Shown one piece after another: positions 16,741-25,167 of a stretch of 64,000 nucleotides of DNA. The DNA lies in NCBI RefSeq assembly GCF_006088715.1, contig NZ_CP030772.1, positions 124,001 to 188,000 on the forward strand, read 5' to 3'. Numbering within the stretch: the stretch's first letter is position 1; every line of letters begins with the position of its first letter. The DNA is from Streptomyces sp. YIM 121038. GTDB lineage: Bacteria; Actinomycetota; Actinomycetes; Streptomycetales; Streptomycetaceae. Position numbers and translations under genes: made by a program. The notes under the pieces were generated by a model that was not told the DNA's origin, made no database searches, and worked only from the letters and a program-made list of their open reading frames with translations.

Positions 16741-18741
16741 ATGTCGCCTGAGCTGTCGGTTTCCCGGGACGAGCGTCTGAAGCGGCTGCGTGAGCGGCTG
16801 CAGAGCGGTGCGCCTGCCGCTGCCTTTGAGGGGCGTACGGAAGTTTCGAGGGGCGCGCGCCTGCTGTACGGGGTGATGCTGCACGGCGCCGCCCGCCTCC
16901 AGTCCGGCCTGGAACCCACCGACCTCGAAGCCCGGCTGATACGGCCGGTGGCGCAGCTGTTGTCGGAGGAAGAGGTGTGCGACTTCGGCCGGGTGTACCA
17001 GGAGGAGGCCGCCACCCGTTCCCGGCTGCTCCCGGACACTCTCGCGGCACGCCCGGTCTCCGAGGGGTACTCCATCGAGGACCTCATCCGGGATCTGCCC
17101 GCGGTACGCGAGGAGATCGCGGCGCAGGCGAACGTGAACATGGTCGACCTCGACTCCCTCCCTCCTGTTGGAGAGGACAGCGCCCCTGCCGCGCCGGACT
17201 CCGAGGAGTTCCAGCAGGGGATGGCCGCCTACGGGTACGGCGCAACGCTGGTGACCGCCGCCGGGCACCAGTCGGTCGCGCAGGACAAGCCGCCGCTGCA
17301 GGTCGACATGACACTGCCCCGGTTCTACTGCCGTACCGAATCCCATGAGCTCAGCGGATCGAACGAGATCTACTGGGCCCTGGCCGCCGGTGCCGACGAG
17401 GGTGTCAAGCAGGAAAGCATCACCCGCACCTACGGTGATGTGGACCATGGCGAGACCCACAACATGGACGCGAACACCGTCCTGTTCCGTGGGCAGGTCA
17501 GCAAGGTCCTCCTCGTCCACATCGAGTGCTGGGAGGCGGACGAGAAGGTCGACCCCGCGCTGGCGAGGACGATCCGGGAGATCGCTACCGGGCTCCAGGA
17601 CACTGCCGAGATCATGGGTGTCCTGCCGGGGGGCACAGCGTGGGAGCTGGTGGCCGACTTCATCGCGATGCTCGGCACGATCGGCCACCTGATCGGGGAG
17701 ATCATCGGCTGGCTCGCAGACGACCTGCTCAGCCACCGCACCATCGCCTTCGACCGCGCAGCCATGAACGCCCTGGCCGACCCGATATGGCCAAACCCCG
17801 ACACCACTTGGTGGTTCATCGGCCCGACCGCGAAAGAGGGGGAATTCTCCCTCGATATCCGCGGCAGGTACTACCAGCCCAGCAGCAACAATGTCACTCT
17901 CCTCACCCACAGTGCCGGCTGGGGCGCCCCGTCGATTCCATGGCCTGGTGCAAAGACACCCGACGCCCCCGCGCTGGCCATGCACAACGGCAACCTGTAC
18001 TGCGCGGTCCGCGGCATGGGCAACCAGGTCTTCGTCAGTCGGCGAGAGACCGACGGACGGTGGAGCGGCTTCGGCCAGGTTCCCGGCGTCAGCACCCTGT
18101 ACCCCCCGGCTCTGGCCTCCTTCAACGGCCAGCTCTATCTGGCCGTCAAACGCTCCGCCGGCGACACAACCAACAACAGGGCATGGGTCCTGTCCTCCGT
18201 CCGGGGCGACAGCTGGACCGCCTTGACCTCCTTCATCGGCTGGTGCCAGACCGGCCCAGCCCTGGCCGTCCACAACAACCGGCTGTGGCTCGCCACATTC
18301 CACGGCAAGAACTACCGCAGCCTCATGGTCGGCAGCATGGGCACCGGCGGCAGCTGGCAGACGGCAGCCGAATGGCCCGCCCACCAGTCCACCAGCGCCC
18401 CGGCCCTGGCCGTCTTCAACGGCAAACTCCACCTGGCCTACCGCAACACCGACGACAAGATCTGCGTCACGGCACGCGACGACCGGTTCAACGCCGACAA
18501 CCGATGGCCCGCCCCCACCCTGCTGTCGGGATCGACGCCCAACGCGCCCGCCCTCTCCGTCCGCGGTACCGCCCTGCACTGCGCGGTGCGCGGCGGAGAC
18601 GACCACATCCACCTCTGCCACACCACGGACAACGGCTGGAACACCTTCGTGCGGGTGACCGCAGCCGGAAAGAGCCTATCCAACCCCGCCATGGCCACCT
18701 CCGGCAACGACCTGAACATCGTCTACCGAGCCCTGCTCTAG
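16741..18741 (+). CDS. Two-domain protein with C-terminal beta-propeller/lectin-like repeats
   Basis: 666 residues from ATG 16741; the start is uncertain (16729 and earlier codons also possible). Residues 1-180 are helical and charged. Residues about 180-265 look like a beta sandwich (FYCRTESHELSGSNEIYW ... TYGDVDHGE). Residues about 300-330 form a hydrophobic amphipathic helix (FIAMLGTIGHLIGEIIGWLA). From about 395 to the end five repeats of roughly 48 residues appear, each with APALAxxNGxLYxAxR and an aromatic loop, as in tectonin/PLL-type lectins or sialidase-like propellers. No signal peptide. Membrane or glycan targeting, perhaps toxin-like, is inference. The stop codon lies in the TA target of the adjoining insertion sequence. 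Confidence 0.65.
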   Translation: MSPELSVSRDERLKRLRERLQSGAPAAAFEGRTEVSRGARLLYGVMLHGAARLQSGLEPTDLEARLIRPVAQLLSEEEVCDFGRVYQEEAATRSRLLPDTLAARPVSEGYSIEDLIRDLPAVREEIAAQANVNMVDLDSLPPVGEDSAPAAPDSEEFQQGMAAYGYGATLVTAAGHQSVAQDKPPLQVDMTLPRFYCRTESHELSGSNEIYWALAAGADEGVKQESITRTYGDVDHGETHNMDANTVLFRGQVSKVLLVHIECWEADEKVDPALARTIREIATGLQDTAEIMGVLPGGTAWELVADFIAMLGTIGHLIGEIIGWLADDLLSHRTIAFDRAAMNALADPIWPNPDTTWWFIGPTAKEGEFSLDIRGRYYQPSSNNVTLLTHSAGWGAPSIPWPGAKTPDAPALAMHNGNLYCAVRGMGNQVFVSRRETDGRWSGFGQVPGVSTLYPPALASFNGQLYLAVKRSAGDTTNNRAWVLSSVRGDSWTALTSFIGWCQTGPALAVHNNRLWLATFHGKNYRSLMVGSMGTGGSWQTAAEWPAHQSTSAPALAVFNGKLHLAYRNTDDKICVTARDDRFNADNRWPAPTLLSGSTPNAPALSVRGTALHCAVRGGDDHIHLCHTTDNGWNTFVRVTAAGKSLSNPAMATSGNDLNIVYRALL

Positions 18742-19744
18742 GCACTGTTTCTCGGATCACGTGCGAAGCCAGATGGCGAGGGCTGCGAGGGTGATGGTGC
18801 CGAGGTAGATGTAGCCGCGTTTCTCGTAGCGGGTTGCGACGGCGCGGAAGCCCTTGAGGCGGTTGATGGCCCGTTCAACGGTGTTGCGCTTCTTGTAACG
18901 CTCGCTGTCGAATCCGGTGGGCCGACCGCCGCGGGAACCTCGGTTTCGCCGGTGTCTTTGCTGGTCGAGGCGTTCGGGGATGGTGTGCCGGATTCCGCGT
19001 CGTCGCAGGTAACGGCGGTTCTTCCGGGACGTGTAGGCCTTGTCGGCCAGCACGTGATCGGGGCGGCTCCGTGGCCGCCCAACTCCGCTGCGGGGCACGG
19101 AAATCTGGCTCAGCACCCGCTCGAACTGAGGCCCGTCACCGTAGTGTCCGGGTGTCAGGACAAAGGTGAGGGGTCTGCATCGTCCGTCGGCAGCGAGGTG
19201 GATTTTGGTGGTGAACCCGCCGCGGGAACGTCCCAGGCATTCGCCGAGCGGACCACCTCCTCCAGCCGGACGACCAGTTTCCGCACCACCGGATCGACCT
19301 GGTTCGTACCCCGCCCCGCCCCCTTTTGAGGGGGCGGGGCCGAGGGGGCTTTCCTCGCGCCGGCAGCATGCTGGTGCGCCCGCACCGTGGTGGAGTCCAC
19401 CGAGATGTCCCAGTCGATCCGGCCCTCTGCGTCCTCGGCCGCCTGGGCGCGAGACAGCAGCATCGCCCACGTTCCGTCCGCCGACCAGCGGCGATGACGT
19501 TTGTAGACCGTCTCCCACGGTCCGAACCGCTCCGGCAGGTCCCGCCACTGCACACCCGTCCGCACCCGATACAACACCCCGTTGATCACCCGCCGATGGT
19601 CACTCCACCGGCCTCCACGCGCACCACCACGAGGCAGGAGCGACTCCAGGCGATCCCACTCCGCATTCGTCAAATCCCCACGACCCATACACCCAGCCTG
19701 ACCCCAACACCCATGTCACGTCAGGAGATCCGAGAAACAGTGCC
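18741..19744 (-). mobile_element. Second IS5 family (IS427-type) insertion sequence
   Basis: 18-bp perfect inverted repeats (18741-18758, beginning GGCACTGTTT, and 19727-19744) are flanked by TA in a CTAG context (18739-18740 and 19745-19746). Length is 1004 bp. The transposase is on the minus strand and differs in sequence from the element at 12.2 kb, although the organisation and target are the same. It is inserted exactly at the stop codon of the propeller gene, which keeps TAG. Confidence 0.9.
18757..19688 (-). CDS. IS5 family transposase expressed by frameshift
   Basis: The first frame (start 19688) begins LTNAEWDRLESLLPRGG and includes RTGVQWRDLPERFGPWETVY and the first catalytic Asp in ISVDSTTVRAHQHAAGARK. 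The second frame continues with GRSRGGFTTKIHLAADGRCR, the second Asp region HVLADKAYTSRKNRRYLRRR and the Glu region KKRNTVERAINRLKGFRAVA, ending at 18757. The switch lies at the minus-strand run AAAAGGGGG (complement near 19316-19327), the same slippery string as in the element at 12.2 kb. Both frames are needed for a complete DDE enzyme. Confidence 0.85.
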
Positions 19745-19747
19745 TAG

Positions 19748-19846
19748 CCCACCCGCGCTGCCTGGCACGGGAGTTGAGTGCCCACCAGATTGCCGAACGC
19801 GGACACCATCTGACCGGTACAGATCTCCAGGGGCCGCCGACCTACC
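19748..19846 (+). pseudogene. Short coding remnant between two insertion sequences
   Basis: About 99 bp between the IS427-type and IS1182 elements read in one frame as RCLARELSAHQIAERGHHLT followed by GTDLQGPPTYR, which looks like a piece of protein. It is cut on both sides by mobile elements. The piece is too short to assign. Confidence 0.3.
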
Positions 19847-21643
19847 GGGATGCCGTTGGCGAATTCGGGGTCCTGCTACTTCGCCCCGTCGATCGTTTGG
19901 TCGGCGGGGCGAAGTCGTGCGAAGTGGCTGGTGCGGGTCCGGGCCAGGGGTGTTCCGGTGAGGTGGGCGTCGAGGCGGGCAAGGTTGATCGCGGTTGCGG
20001 TGAGCTGGTGCTGGAGGCGGGTTCTGGCGAGTCCGCGGTAGCGGCACCGGCGCAGACCGGCGGTGTGAACAGCGTGGGAGAGGGTGCCCTCGATGCCGTT
20101 GCGGGCCGCGTAGCGTTCCCGCCACTCGGGAGTGCCCTGGGCTGCACGGGCCTGTTGGATCGCCTCGTGTTCGGCCCGGGGCCGCAGGGTGATTTCCCTT
20201 CTCGCGGCTCGGGGTGAGCTCACGCACTCGGGGCGCGCGGGGCAAGTGCGGCAGTCAGCGGGTGAGAACCGGACGATGATGATGGGGGCGCCACGATCGG
20301 AGATCTTGTCCCGCCATTGGGTGGCGTTCTTGCCGTTCGGGCAGGTCACGGTCTGGCTCTGCCAGTCGATGGCGAAGGCGCTCTGGCTGTAGGGGCCGCT
20401 GGCCTGGGCAGTGGTGTTGCCGCGGATGGGGCCGGTCAGGGTGATGCCGTACTGACGATCGGCGGTGACGATGCGGGGTCCGTCGATGTAGCCAGCGTCC
20501 AGTAGATGCTCGCCGGGCAGAAGGTCCCTGGCGGCGAGGGCGTCGTGGACCAGGTTGGTGGCCGTGCTGTCCTGGACGGTAGCGTCCTGCGTCAGCACGT
20601 TCGTGATCAGGTGAGACGTGTCCGCATCGCAGGTCTCGGTCAAATGGACCTTGAAACCGTCCCACTTGATATCCCGCTTCACACTCGCGCGAGCGTCGGT
20701 GTCATAGGGGCTGACCAGGCGAAGAGCACCCGGCGGGCACTCTTTTGGGTCCCGCCATCGCACCTCGCCCTCCGTATCGAACACGTACTGCTGAACCCAG
20801 GCCCGGCGCAGGATCTGGACGGCGGGCAGCTCGCGCAGCCACACGGGCGCCCCGGCGGCGTGCACGTCGGCCAGCAGGCGCATGCCGTCCCGGCCGGTCT
20901 GCTCGGCCAACTCGGTCCGCTTGGCCTTGCCGGAGGGCAGCCAGTAGTCCTCCGGCCGGGTGGCATACCGGTCGAACCAGGCCGGATCAGCGTGGGCGGA
21001 CAGCCAGTTGGGGGCCGCAGCGGCGAGTGCGTTGAGCGCAGCGCGCAGGGTCTCGATGACGAACTCCAGCCGGTTCAGCGACCGGATCGCGGCCAGTACG
21101 TGGGTGGAGTCGGTGCGGGCCCTGCCTGGCGCCTTCAGCATTCCCGCCTTCCGGGCGGACTCCAGGACGTGGTCGAAGACCTGCTGCCCCGCTTCCGCCT
21201 CGACCAGCCGGGTGCGGAACTCGCTGAGTACGGAGTAGTCGAAGCCCGGGTCGGTAAGCTCCAGGCCCAGGGCGTATTTCCAGTCGATCCGGGCCCGCAC
21301 CGCCAGGGCCGCCTGCCGATCGGGCAGCCCCTCGGCGAACTGGAGTACCGACACCAGCGCGAGCCGGCCCGGGGACCAGGCCGGCTTGCCCCGGGACGGG
21401 AACAGATCCGCGAACTGCTCGTCCCGGAACAGCACCCCCAGCTCATCCCGCAACCGGATCGCCAGACTGCCCTTCGGGAACGCCGCCTGGGCCACCCGCA
21501 CCGTCTCCGCGGGGATCTCCCCATCTCCGATCGGACGCATCGACATCGACACCCACCCCATACGACAACGTCGGCCTTCAAGACCACAACCAGGTCTTGA
21601 AGGCCGACGTCACGCAGAGCCCCGAATTCGCCAACGGCATCCC
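19847..21643 (-). mobile_element. IS1182 family insertion sequence
   Basis: 24-bp perfect inverted repeats (19847-19870, beginning GGGATGCCGT, and 21620-21643) bound a 1797-bp element with one minus-strand transposase. No target duplication is obvious. Between the transposase start and the right end is an 18-bp perfect hairpin (arms 21568-21585 and 21593-21610, loop 7 nt), which could block read-in transcription or start-codon access. Confidence 0.9.
19876..21561 (-). CDS. IS1182 family transposase
   Basis: 561 residues and apparently intact. The N-terminal part (LFRDEQFADLFPSRGKPAWS, RLALVSVLQFAEGLPDRQAA, RIDWKYALGLELTDPGFDYS) is diagnostic for IS1182. A catalytic Asp is in ARTDSTHVLAAIRSLNRLE. 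A central segment (KVHLTETCDADTSHLITNV, then LLPGEHLLDAGYIDG) supplies the second Asp. A cysteine cluster CRTCPARPECVSSPR and the Glu region GIEGTLSHAVHTAGLRRCRY follow. Full length and perfect element ends suggest it may be active. Confidence 0.92.
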   Translation of the reverse strand: MGWVSMSMRPIGDGEIPAETVRVAQAAFPKGSLAIRLRDELGVLFRDEQFADLFPSRGKPAWSPGRLALVSVLQFAEGLPDRQAALAVRARIDWKYALGLELTDPGFDYSVLSEFRTRLVEAEAGQQVFDHVLESARKAGMLKAPGRARTDSTHVLAAIRSLNRLEFVIETLRAALNALAAAAPNWLSAHADPAWFDRYATRPEDYWLPSGKAKRTELAEQTGRDGMRLLADVHAAGAPVWLRELPAVQILRRAWVQQYVFDTEGEVRWRDPKECPPGALRLVSPYDTDARASVKRDIKWDGFKVHLTETCDADTSHLITNVLTQDATVQDSTATNLVHDALAARDLLPGEHLLDAGYIDGPRIVTADRQYGITLTGPIRGNTTAQASGPYSQSAFAIDWQSQTVTCPNGKNATQWRDKISDRGAPIIIVRFSPADCRTCPARPECVSSPRAARREITLRPRAEHEAIQQARAAQGTPEWRERYAARNGIEGTLSHAVHTAGLRRCRYRGLARTRLQHQLTATAINLARLDAHLTGTPLARTRTSHFARLRPADQTIDGAK

Positions 21644-22017
21644 GCGCGGGGTGCGGCCCCTCACACGTGCTCTTACTCCCCACCCTCCCCACTCGTTTGA
21701 GAACTGGATCAAGCGGGGTCCAGGCGAGCACCTCCGACCGAATTCAGGGAGCCTCATCACTGTCCCGCCATCACCAGCAGCACGGCGCCGACGCCAGGGC
21801 GGTCGCTGGTGCCGCTCACGTCGGCCCCACCCATCAGGCAGCAGTTGCACGCTGCGAACTGCGGGCACAGCGCTTGCCCTGCAGCCGTGGGGCGGGGGCC
21901 GGTCGAGCGAGGAGGCGGGCACCGGCTCTTATGCGGTGCCTGCCGCCGAGGCAAGCGGGCCCGCCTGATCGTGCTGTCCGCCCGCACGGTCGTTGTCTGG
22001 CAAGGCCGTGGCCGTGC
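21644..22017. other. Gene-free stretch beside IS1182
   Basis: 374 bp between the IS1182 right end and the aldo/keto reductase stop. Open frames exist on both strands, but none has convincing codon structure or recognisable content. I see no feature beyond a short hairpin (22009-22026, 8-bp arms) overlapping the reductase stop, which could help terminate the minus-strand operon. Confidence 0.4.
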
Positions 22018-22794
22018 TCACGGCCAGGTGCCTGCTGCTGTGACGAGTTGGGTGAGGTGGTGGGGGTTGCTGGTGCCGGGGATAGGGGCGATGTGGGGGC
22101 CGAGTCGGAGCAGCCAGTCCAGGGCGGCCTCCAGGCCCGGCCCGTGGGTGAGGTAGCCGGCGTCCAGAGGGCGGTAGGCGACGTAGGGAATGGCGTGGTC
22201 GCGGCACACTTCGAGGAGGGGGTCGTGCCGGTCGTTGATGTTGAGCGCGTTCTGGACGGCCGCGACAGGGATCTCCTTGGCGGCCAGGCGGGCCATTTCC
22301 GGGGTGATTTTGGACAGGCCGATGTGGGCGATCTTCCCTTCCTGCTGGAGAGCCTGCAGGGTGCCGAGTTGGTCGGCGAGGGGCACTTCGGGGTCGATGC
22401 GGTGCAGGTAGCACAGGTCGAGCTGGTCGACGCTGAGGCGGCGGAGGCTGGCTTCGACGGCCGCGCGCAGGTAGGTGGGGTGGCCGTGGGGCGCCCACAC
22501 GCTGGGGGCGGGGCGGAGCATGCCGACCTTGGTGGCGATCAGCAGGTCCTGGGGGTAGGGGTAGAGGGCGTCGCGGATGAGGTGTTCGACAGTGTGGGGG
22601 CCGTAGGCGTCGGCGGTGTCGAGGTGGGTGATGCCGTAGGTGTGGACGGCCTGGCGCAGCACGCTCAGGGCGGTGTCTCGGTCGGGAGGGTCGCCCCAGG
22701 TGCCGGGGCCGGTCAGGCGCATGGTGCCCAGGCCGAGGCGGGAGACGGTTTTCCCGGCGAGGGTGAGGGTGCCCGCGGGCGGCGCGGCGCTCAT
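22018..22794 (-). CDS. Aldo/keto reductase, last gene of the nucleotide-type operon
   Basis: 258 residues; ATG 22794 overlaps the upstream stop (ATGA). Family signatures are visible: RLGLGTMRLTG at the start, HLDTADAYGPHTVE with the catalytic Asp and Tyr, a Lys in IATKVGML, and a His in LCYLHRIDPEVPLADQLGTL, i.e. the D-Y-K-H tetrad. C-terminal IAPIPGTSNPHH binds NADP(H) in this family. It would reduce an aldehyde or ketone to an alcohol. In this operon a product of the radical SAM or hydroxymethylase-like step is a possible substrate (inference). Confidence 0.85.
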   Translation of the reverse strand: MSAAPPAGTLTLAGKTVSRLGLGTMRLTGPGTWGDPPDRDTALSVLRQAVHTYGITHLDTADAYGPHTVEHLIRDALYPYPQDLLIATKVGMLRPAPSVWAPHGHPTYLRAAVEASLRRLSVDQLDLCYLHRIDPEVPLADQLGTLQALQQEGKIAHIGLSKITPEMARLAAKEIPVAAVQNALNINDRHDPLLEVCRDHAIPYVAYRPLDAGYLTHGPGLEAALDWLLRLGPHIAPIPGTSNPHHLTQLVTAAGTWP

Positions 22795-23384
22795 ACGAGC
22801 TGCTCCTTGTGGCAGAGCTGGAGGGCGAGTTCGACGGCGCGGCCCTGGCCGGCGGAGTCGCTGGTGACGCGCTGGTGGGCGATGGCGTCCTCGGCCAGCA
22901 GGTCGTGCACGTGGCGGTCGACGAGCCTGCGGTAGCGGGGGTCGTAGTCGTGGCCGGTGTCGACGGGCATGTCCGGGTCGAGCACGGTGGCCAGGAGCAG
23001 GTCGTACTTGGGGGTCTGGGTGGCGGCCAGGAGCCGTAAGCGCTCCAGTTCCAGGCCGTGCAGGAGCTCGCCGCGGTGCTGGGCGGCCGCGCGCAGGTAG
23101 GCCAGGGCGTCGAAGACGGCGCGGTCGGCCAGGACCACGTCGTTGCCTCGGGCGAGGGCGGCCAGTTCGTCGGCGATGCCCTGAGCGATGATCCACTCGG
23201 TGGAGGTGATGGTGTGGTGCTGCATTTTCGGCAGGCCCATCTTGGCCGCGCGTCGGGCGAGCTGGCCGGTGCGGTCCACGGTCAGGCCGCGGTCGGCCAG
23301 TGCGGTCTGGATGCGCTTGAGGAGCGTGGTCTTGCCGGTGGAGTGGGTGCCGAGCACCCCGATACGGACGGGCTTGCAGGTCAC
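22791..23384 (-). CDS. P-loop nucleoside/nucleotide kinase-like ATPase
   Basis: 197 residues from GTG 23384 (GTGA overlap with the exonuclease stop). Walker A GTHSTGKTT is at residues 11-19, followed by a helix as in NadR-type and AAA_28 nucleotide kinases. DVVLADRAVFDALAYLRAA is the DRxxxD/lid-like region seen in deoxynucleoside and ribosylnicotinamide kinases. Basic residues follow in DPRYRRLVDRHVHDLL. The probable reaction is ATP-dependent phosphorylation of a small nucleoside or nucleotide. Position beside a hydroxymethylase-like protein and a double NDK suggests a monophosphate-level kinase (inference). Confidence 0.75.
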   Translation of the reverse strand: MTCKPVRIGVLGTHSTGKTTLLKRIQTALADRGLTVDRTGQLARRAAKMGLPKMQHHTITSTEWIIAQGIADELAALARGNDVVLADRAVFDALAYLRAAAQHRGELLHGLELERLRLLAATQTPKYDLLLATVLDPDMPVDTGHDYDPRYRRLVDRHVHDLLAEDAIAHQRVTSDSAGQGRAVELALQLCHKEQLV

Positions 23385-23983
23385 CACAGGGTGTTCTCCT
23401 CTTCGGGTGCGGGGGCGCCGGGCAGGGTGGGCGGTACGGCCGCGGCGATGAGCTGGTCGAAGGTGTTGTAGCGCTGGGCGAGGGTGAGCAGGATCTGTGC
23501 GGTGGCGTAGGCGTCGAAGGTGGCGCGGTGGCGCTGGGCGGGGGCCTGGCTCAGGTCGGGCTGGAGGTGCTTGATCAGGGCGTCCAGGCCGTAGCCGGGC
23601 AGGCCGGGCAGCGCGGCGCGGGACAGGCGCAGGGTGTCCAGGACTCCGGCGGGCTTCCAGGTGGGCAGGTGGGCGGACAGGGCCCGGTAGTCGACGTGGG
23701 CGTTGTGGGCGCAGATCCAGGCCGTGCCGAGGAAGCCGTGGACGGTCTCGGCGATCTCGGCCCAGGCGGGCTTGTCCGCGAGAGCGGTGTTGGTCAGCCC
23801 GTGGACCTTGGTGGCGAAGGGGGTGATGGGGCGGCGGGGGCGGGTGAGCCAGGCCCCGGCGGTGCTCGTGTCGGGGCGGCCGTCGCGGATGGGCAGGGCG
23901 GCAATCTCGACGAGGTCGGGCGGATTCATGCCGTTGCCCTCGACGTCGACGACGAACAGCGGCGGCCAGTCGGTGAAGTTCAT
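23381..23983 (-). CDS. DnaQ-fold 3'-5' exonuclease (DEDDh type)
   Basis: 200 residues; ATG 23983 overlaps the radical SAM stop (ATGA). Exo I is FVVDVEGNGMNPPDLVEIA (Asp13, Glu15). THKVHGLTN-like TKVHGLTNTAL follows, then Exo II ICAHNAHVDYRAL and Exo III HRATFDAYATAQIL with the His of the DEDDh class. These enzymes remove nucleotides from DNA or RNA 3' ends. It is a single-domain protein without a polymerase. In this operon it could degrade nucleic acid or small oligonucleotides containing the modified base, or protect the host's own DNA (speculation). Confidence 0.82.
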   Translation of the reverse strand: MNFTDWPPLFVVDVEGNGMNPPDLVEIAALPIRDGRPDTSTAGAWLTRPRRPITPFATKVHGLTNTALADKPAWAEIAETVHGFLGTAWICAHNAHVDYRALSAHLPTWKPAGVLDTLRLSRAALPGLPGYGLDALIKHLQPDLSQAPAQRHRATFDAYATAQILLTLAQRYNTFDQLIAAAVPPTLPGAPAPEEENTLW

Positions 23984-25167
23984 GGTGCAGGGGTTCCGTT
24001 CGGTGCCGGCCAGCCGATCGCTGCGCGGCCGTGCTGGCGGTGGAGGTGAGGCTTGGCTCGGTCGTGGCACTGGTAGCCGAAGCCGTGCTGGAGGTAGTAG
24101 CGCGGGGGTTCGTCCAGTCCCTCCACGACGATGGCACGATCGGTGACCTCGACCGCGCCACTCGCGCCGAGCGCACGGGCCACGCGGGTGACCTTCGCCA
24201 GGTCGGGCTTGACCAAAGCCTTCTGGCACCGGTGGATCTGCTCGGGCGGGCAGATGTCGCACAGCTCGCGGATACCGAAGTGCCCGTTGTAGTCGGCCTC
24301 CCCGTGGGCGAAGGCCACACCGCAGGAGGTCTTGCGGAACAGCGGGCCCCAGCCGCCGACCTCGCCGCTTGCGACGGCGCCCAGGATCCGCTGCTCCAGC
24401 GTCTCGGGCAGGATCTTGCGGCGCGCGGTGTGCTCGTAGGGCATCGGTAAGCCGTGGTCCTGGTAGTAGGCCTGGATCTGTTCGCGGAAGAACAGGCCGG
24501 TGAACACGGTGGCGTGCGCGGTGCGCGACAGCTCGCGGGCGCGCTGCAGATGCAAGGTGCTGTCGTTGAGGCCGGGCACGATGGGCCGCCAGTACAAGAT
24601 CGTGCGGTAGCGCTCGGCGTGCCGGTAGAGGGTGCGCAGGCTGACGGCGGCGATGGCGGAGTCCACCGGCTCGATGGCGCGGTCCTCGATCCCGGAGTGC
24701 GTCACGAGCACGGTCAGGCGCAGGTGGCGGAAGGAGTTGAGGACGGCGCAGTCCTCGGGGGTGACGCGCCAGCGGGTGATGATCAGGACGTGGTTGGTCA
24801 GGTGCTGCTCGTCCAGCAGCCGCAGCACGGTGAACAGGTGCGGTTTGACGGCGGGCAGCATGGGGTCGGTGGCGCGGTTCAGGAGCTGGATCGGGGTGCG
24901 GTGGGGCTGGAAGTAGGGGTGGCCGGTGAGCCGGGCGACAGCCTGGGCGTCGTTCATCAGGCGCCGCGGCGTCTTCATCTTGAAGTTGTCGAACAGATGC
25001 CGCACGCAGTAGCCGCACTCCAGGGGGCAGCCGATGATCCAGTTCAGCGACAGGCCCGACTTGCGGTATTCGATTACGTCGGCGAGCTCCGGCTTGAGCA
25101 CGCCGACCTGCTCCGTGGTCAGGATGGGCAGCGCGCGCCGTGCGCCGGTATGGGATGTGCTGGTCAT
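23980..25167 (-). CDS. Radical SAM enzyme
   Basis: 395 residues from ATG 25167 behind GGGAGA; the ATG shares one base with the upstream stop (TGATG). The [4Fe-4S] cluster motif CPLECGYC gives Cys47, Cys51 and Cys54 (CxxxCxxC). It is preceded by LNWIIGCPLE as in SPL-like radical SAM proteins. LIITRWRVTPEDCAVLN and YWRPIVPGLNDS match later barrel strands. Extra cysteines (CDICPPEQIHRC) near residue 300 may bind another cluster. It would generate a 5'-deoxyadenosyl radical to modify a substrate. Context suggests a nucleotide or nucleoside, but the reaction is not predictable. Confidence 0.85.
   Translation of the reverse strand: MTSTSHTGARRALPILTTEQVGVLKPELADVIEYRKSGLSLNWIIGCPLECGYCVRHLFDNFKMKTPRRLMNDAQAVARLTGHPYFQPHRTPIQLLNRATDPMLPAVKPHLFTVLRLLDEQHLTNHVLIITRWRVTPEDCAVLNSFRHLRLTVLVTHSGIEDRAIEPVDSAIAAVSLRTLYRHAERYRTILYWRPIVPGLNDSTLHLQRARELSRTAHATVFTGLFFREQIQAYYQDHGLPMPYEHTARRKILPETLEQRILGAVASGEVGGWGPLFRKTSCGVAFAHGEADYNGHFGIRELCDICPPEQIHRCQKALVKPDLAKVTRVARALGASGAVEVTDRAIVVEGLDEPPRYYLQHGFGYQCHDRAKPHLHRQHGRAAIGWPAPNGTPAP

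Noticed and set aside
16693..18621. 642-codon minus-strand frame opposite the propeller gene
   Set aside because: Mirror of strong third-position bias on the plus strand; composition is repetitive V/G/A/Q and no start signal is present.
20506..21600. Plus-strand frame across the IS1182 transposase
   Set aside because: Antisense to an intact, diagnostic transposase.
22009..22026. Hairpin at the aldo/keto reductase stop as a definite terminator
   Set aside because: Arms of 8 bp with a 2-nt loop and overlap with coding sequence; too weak to list as a separate feature.
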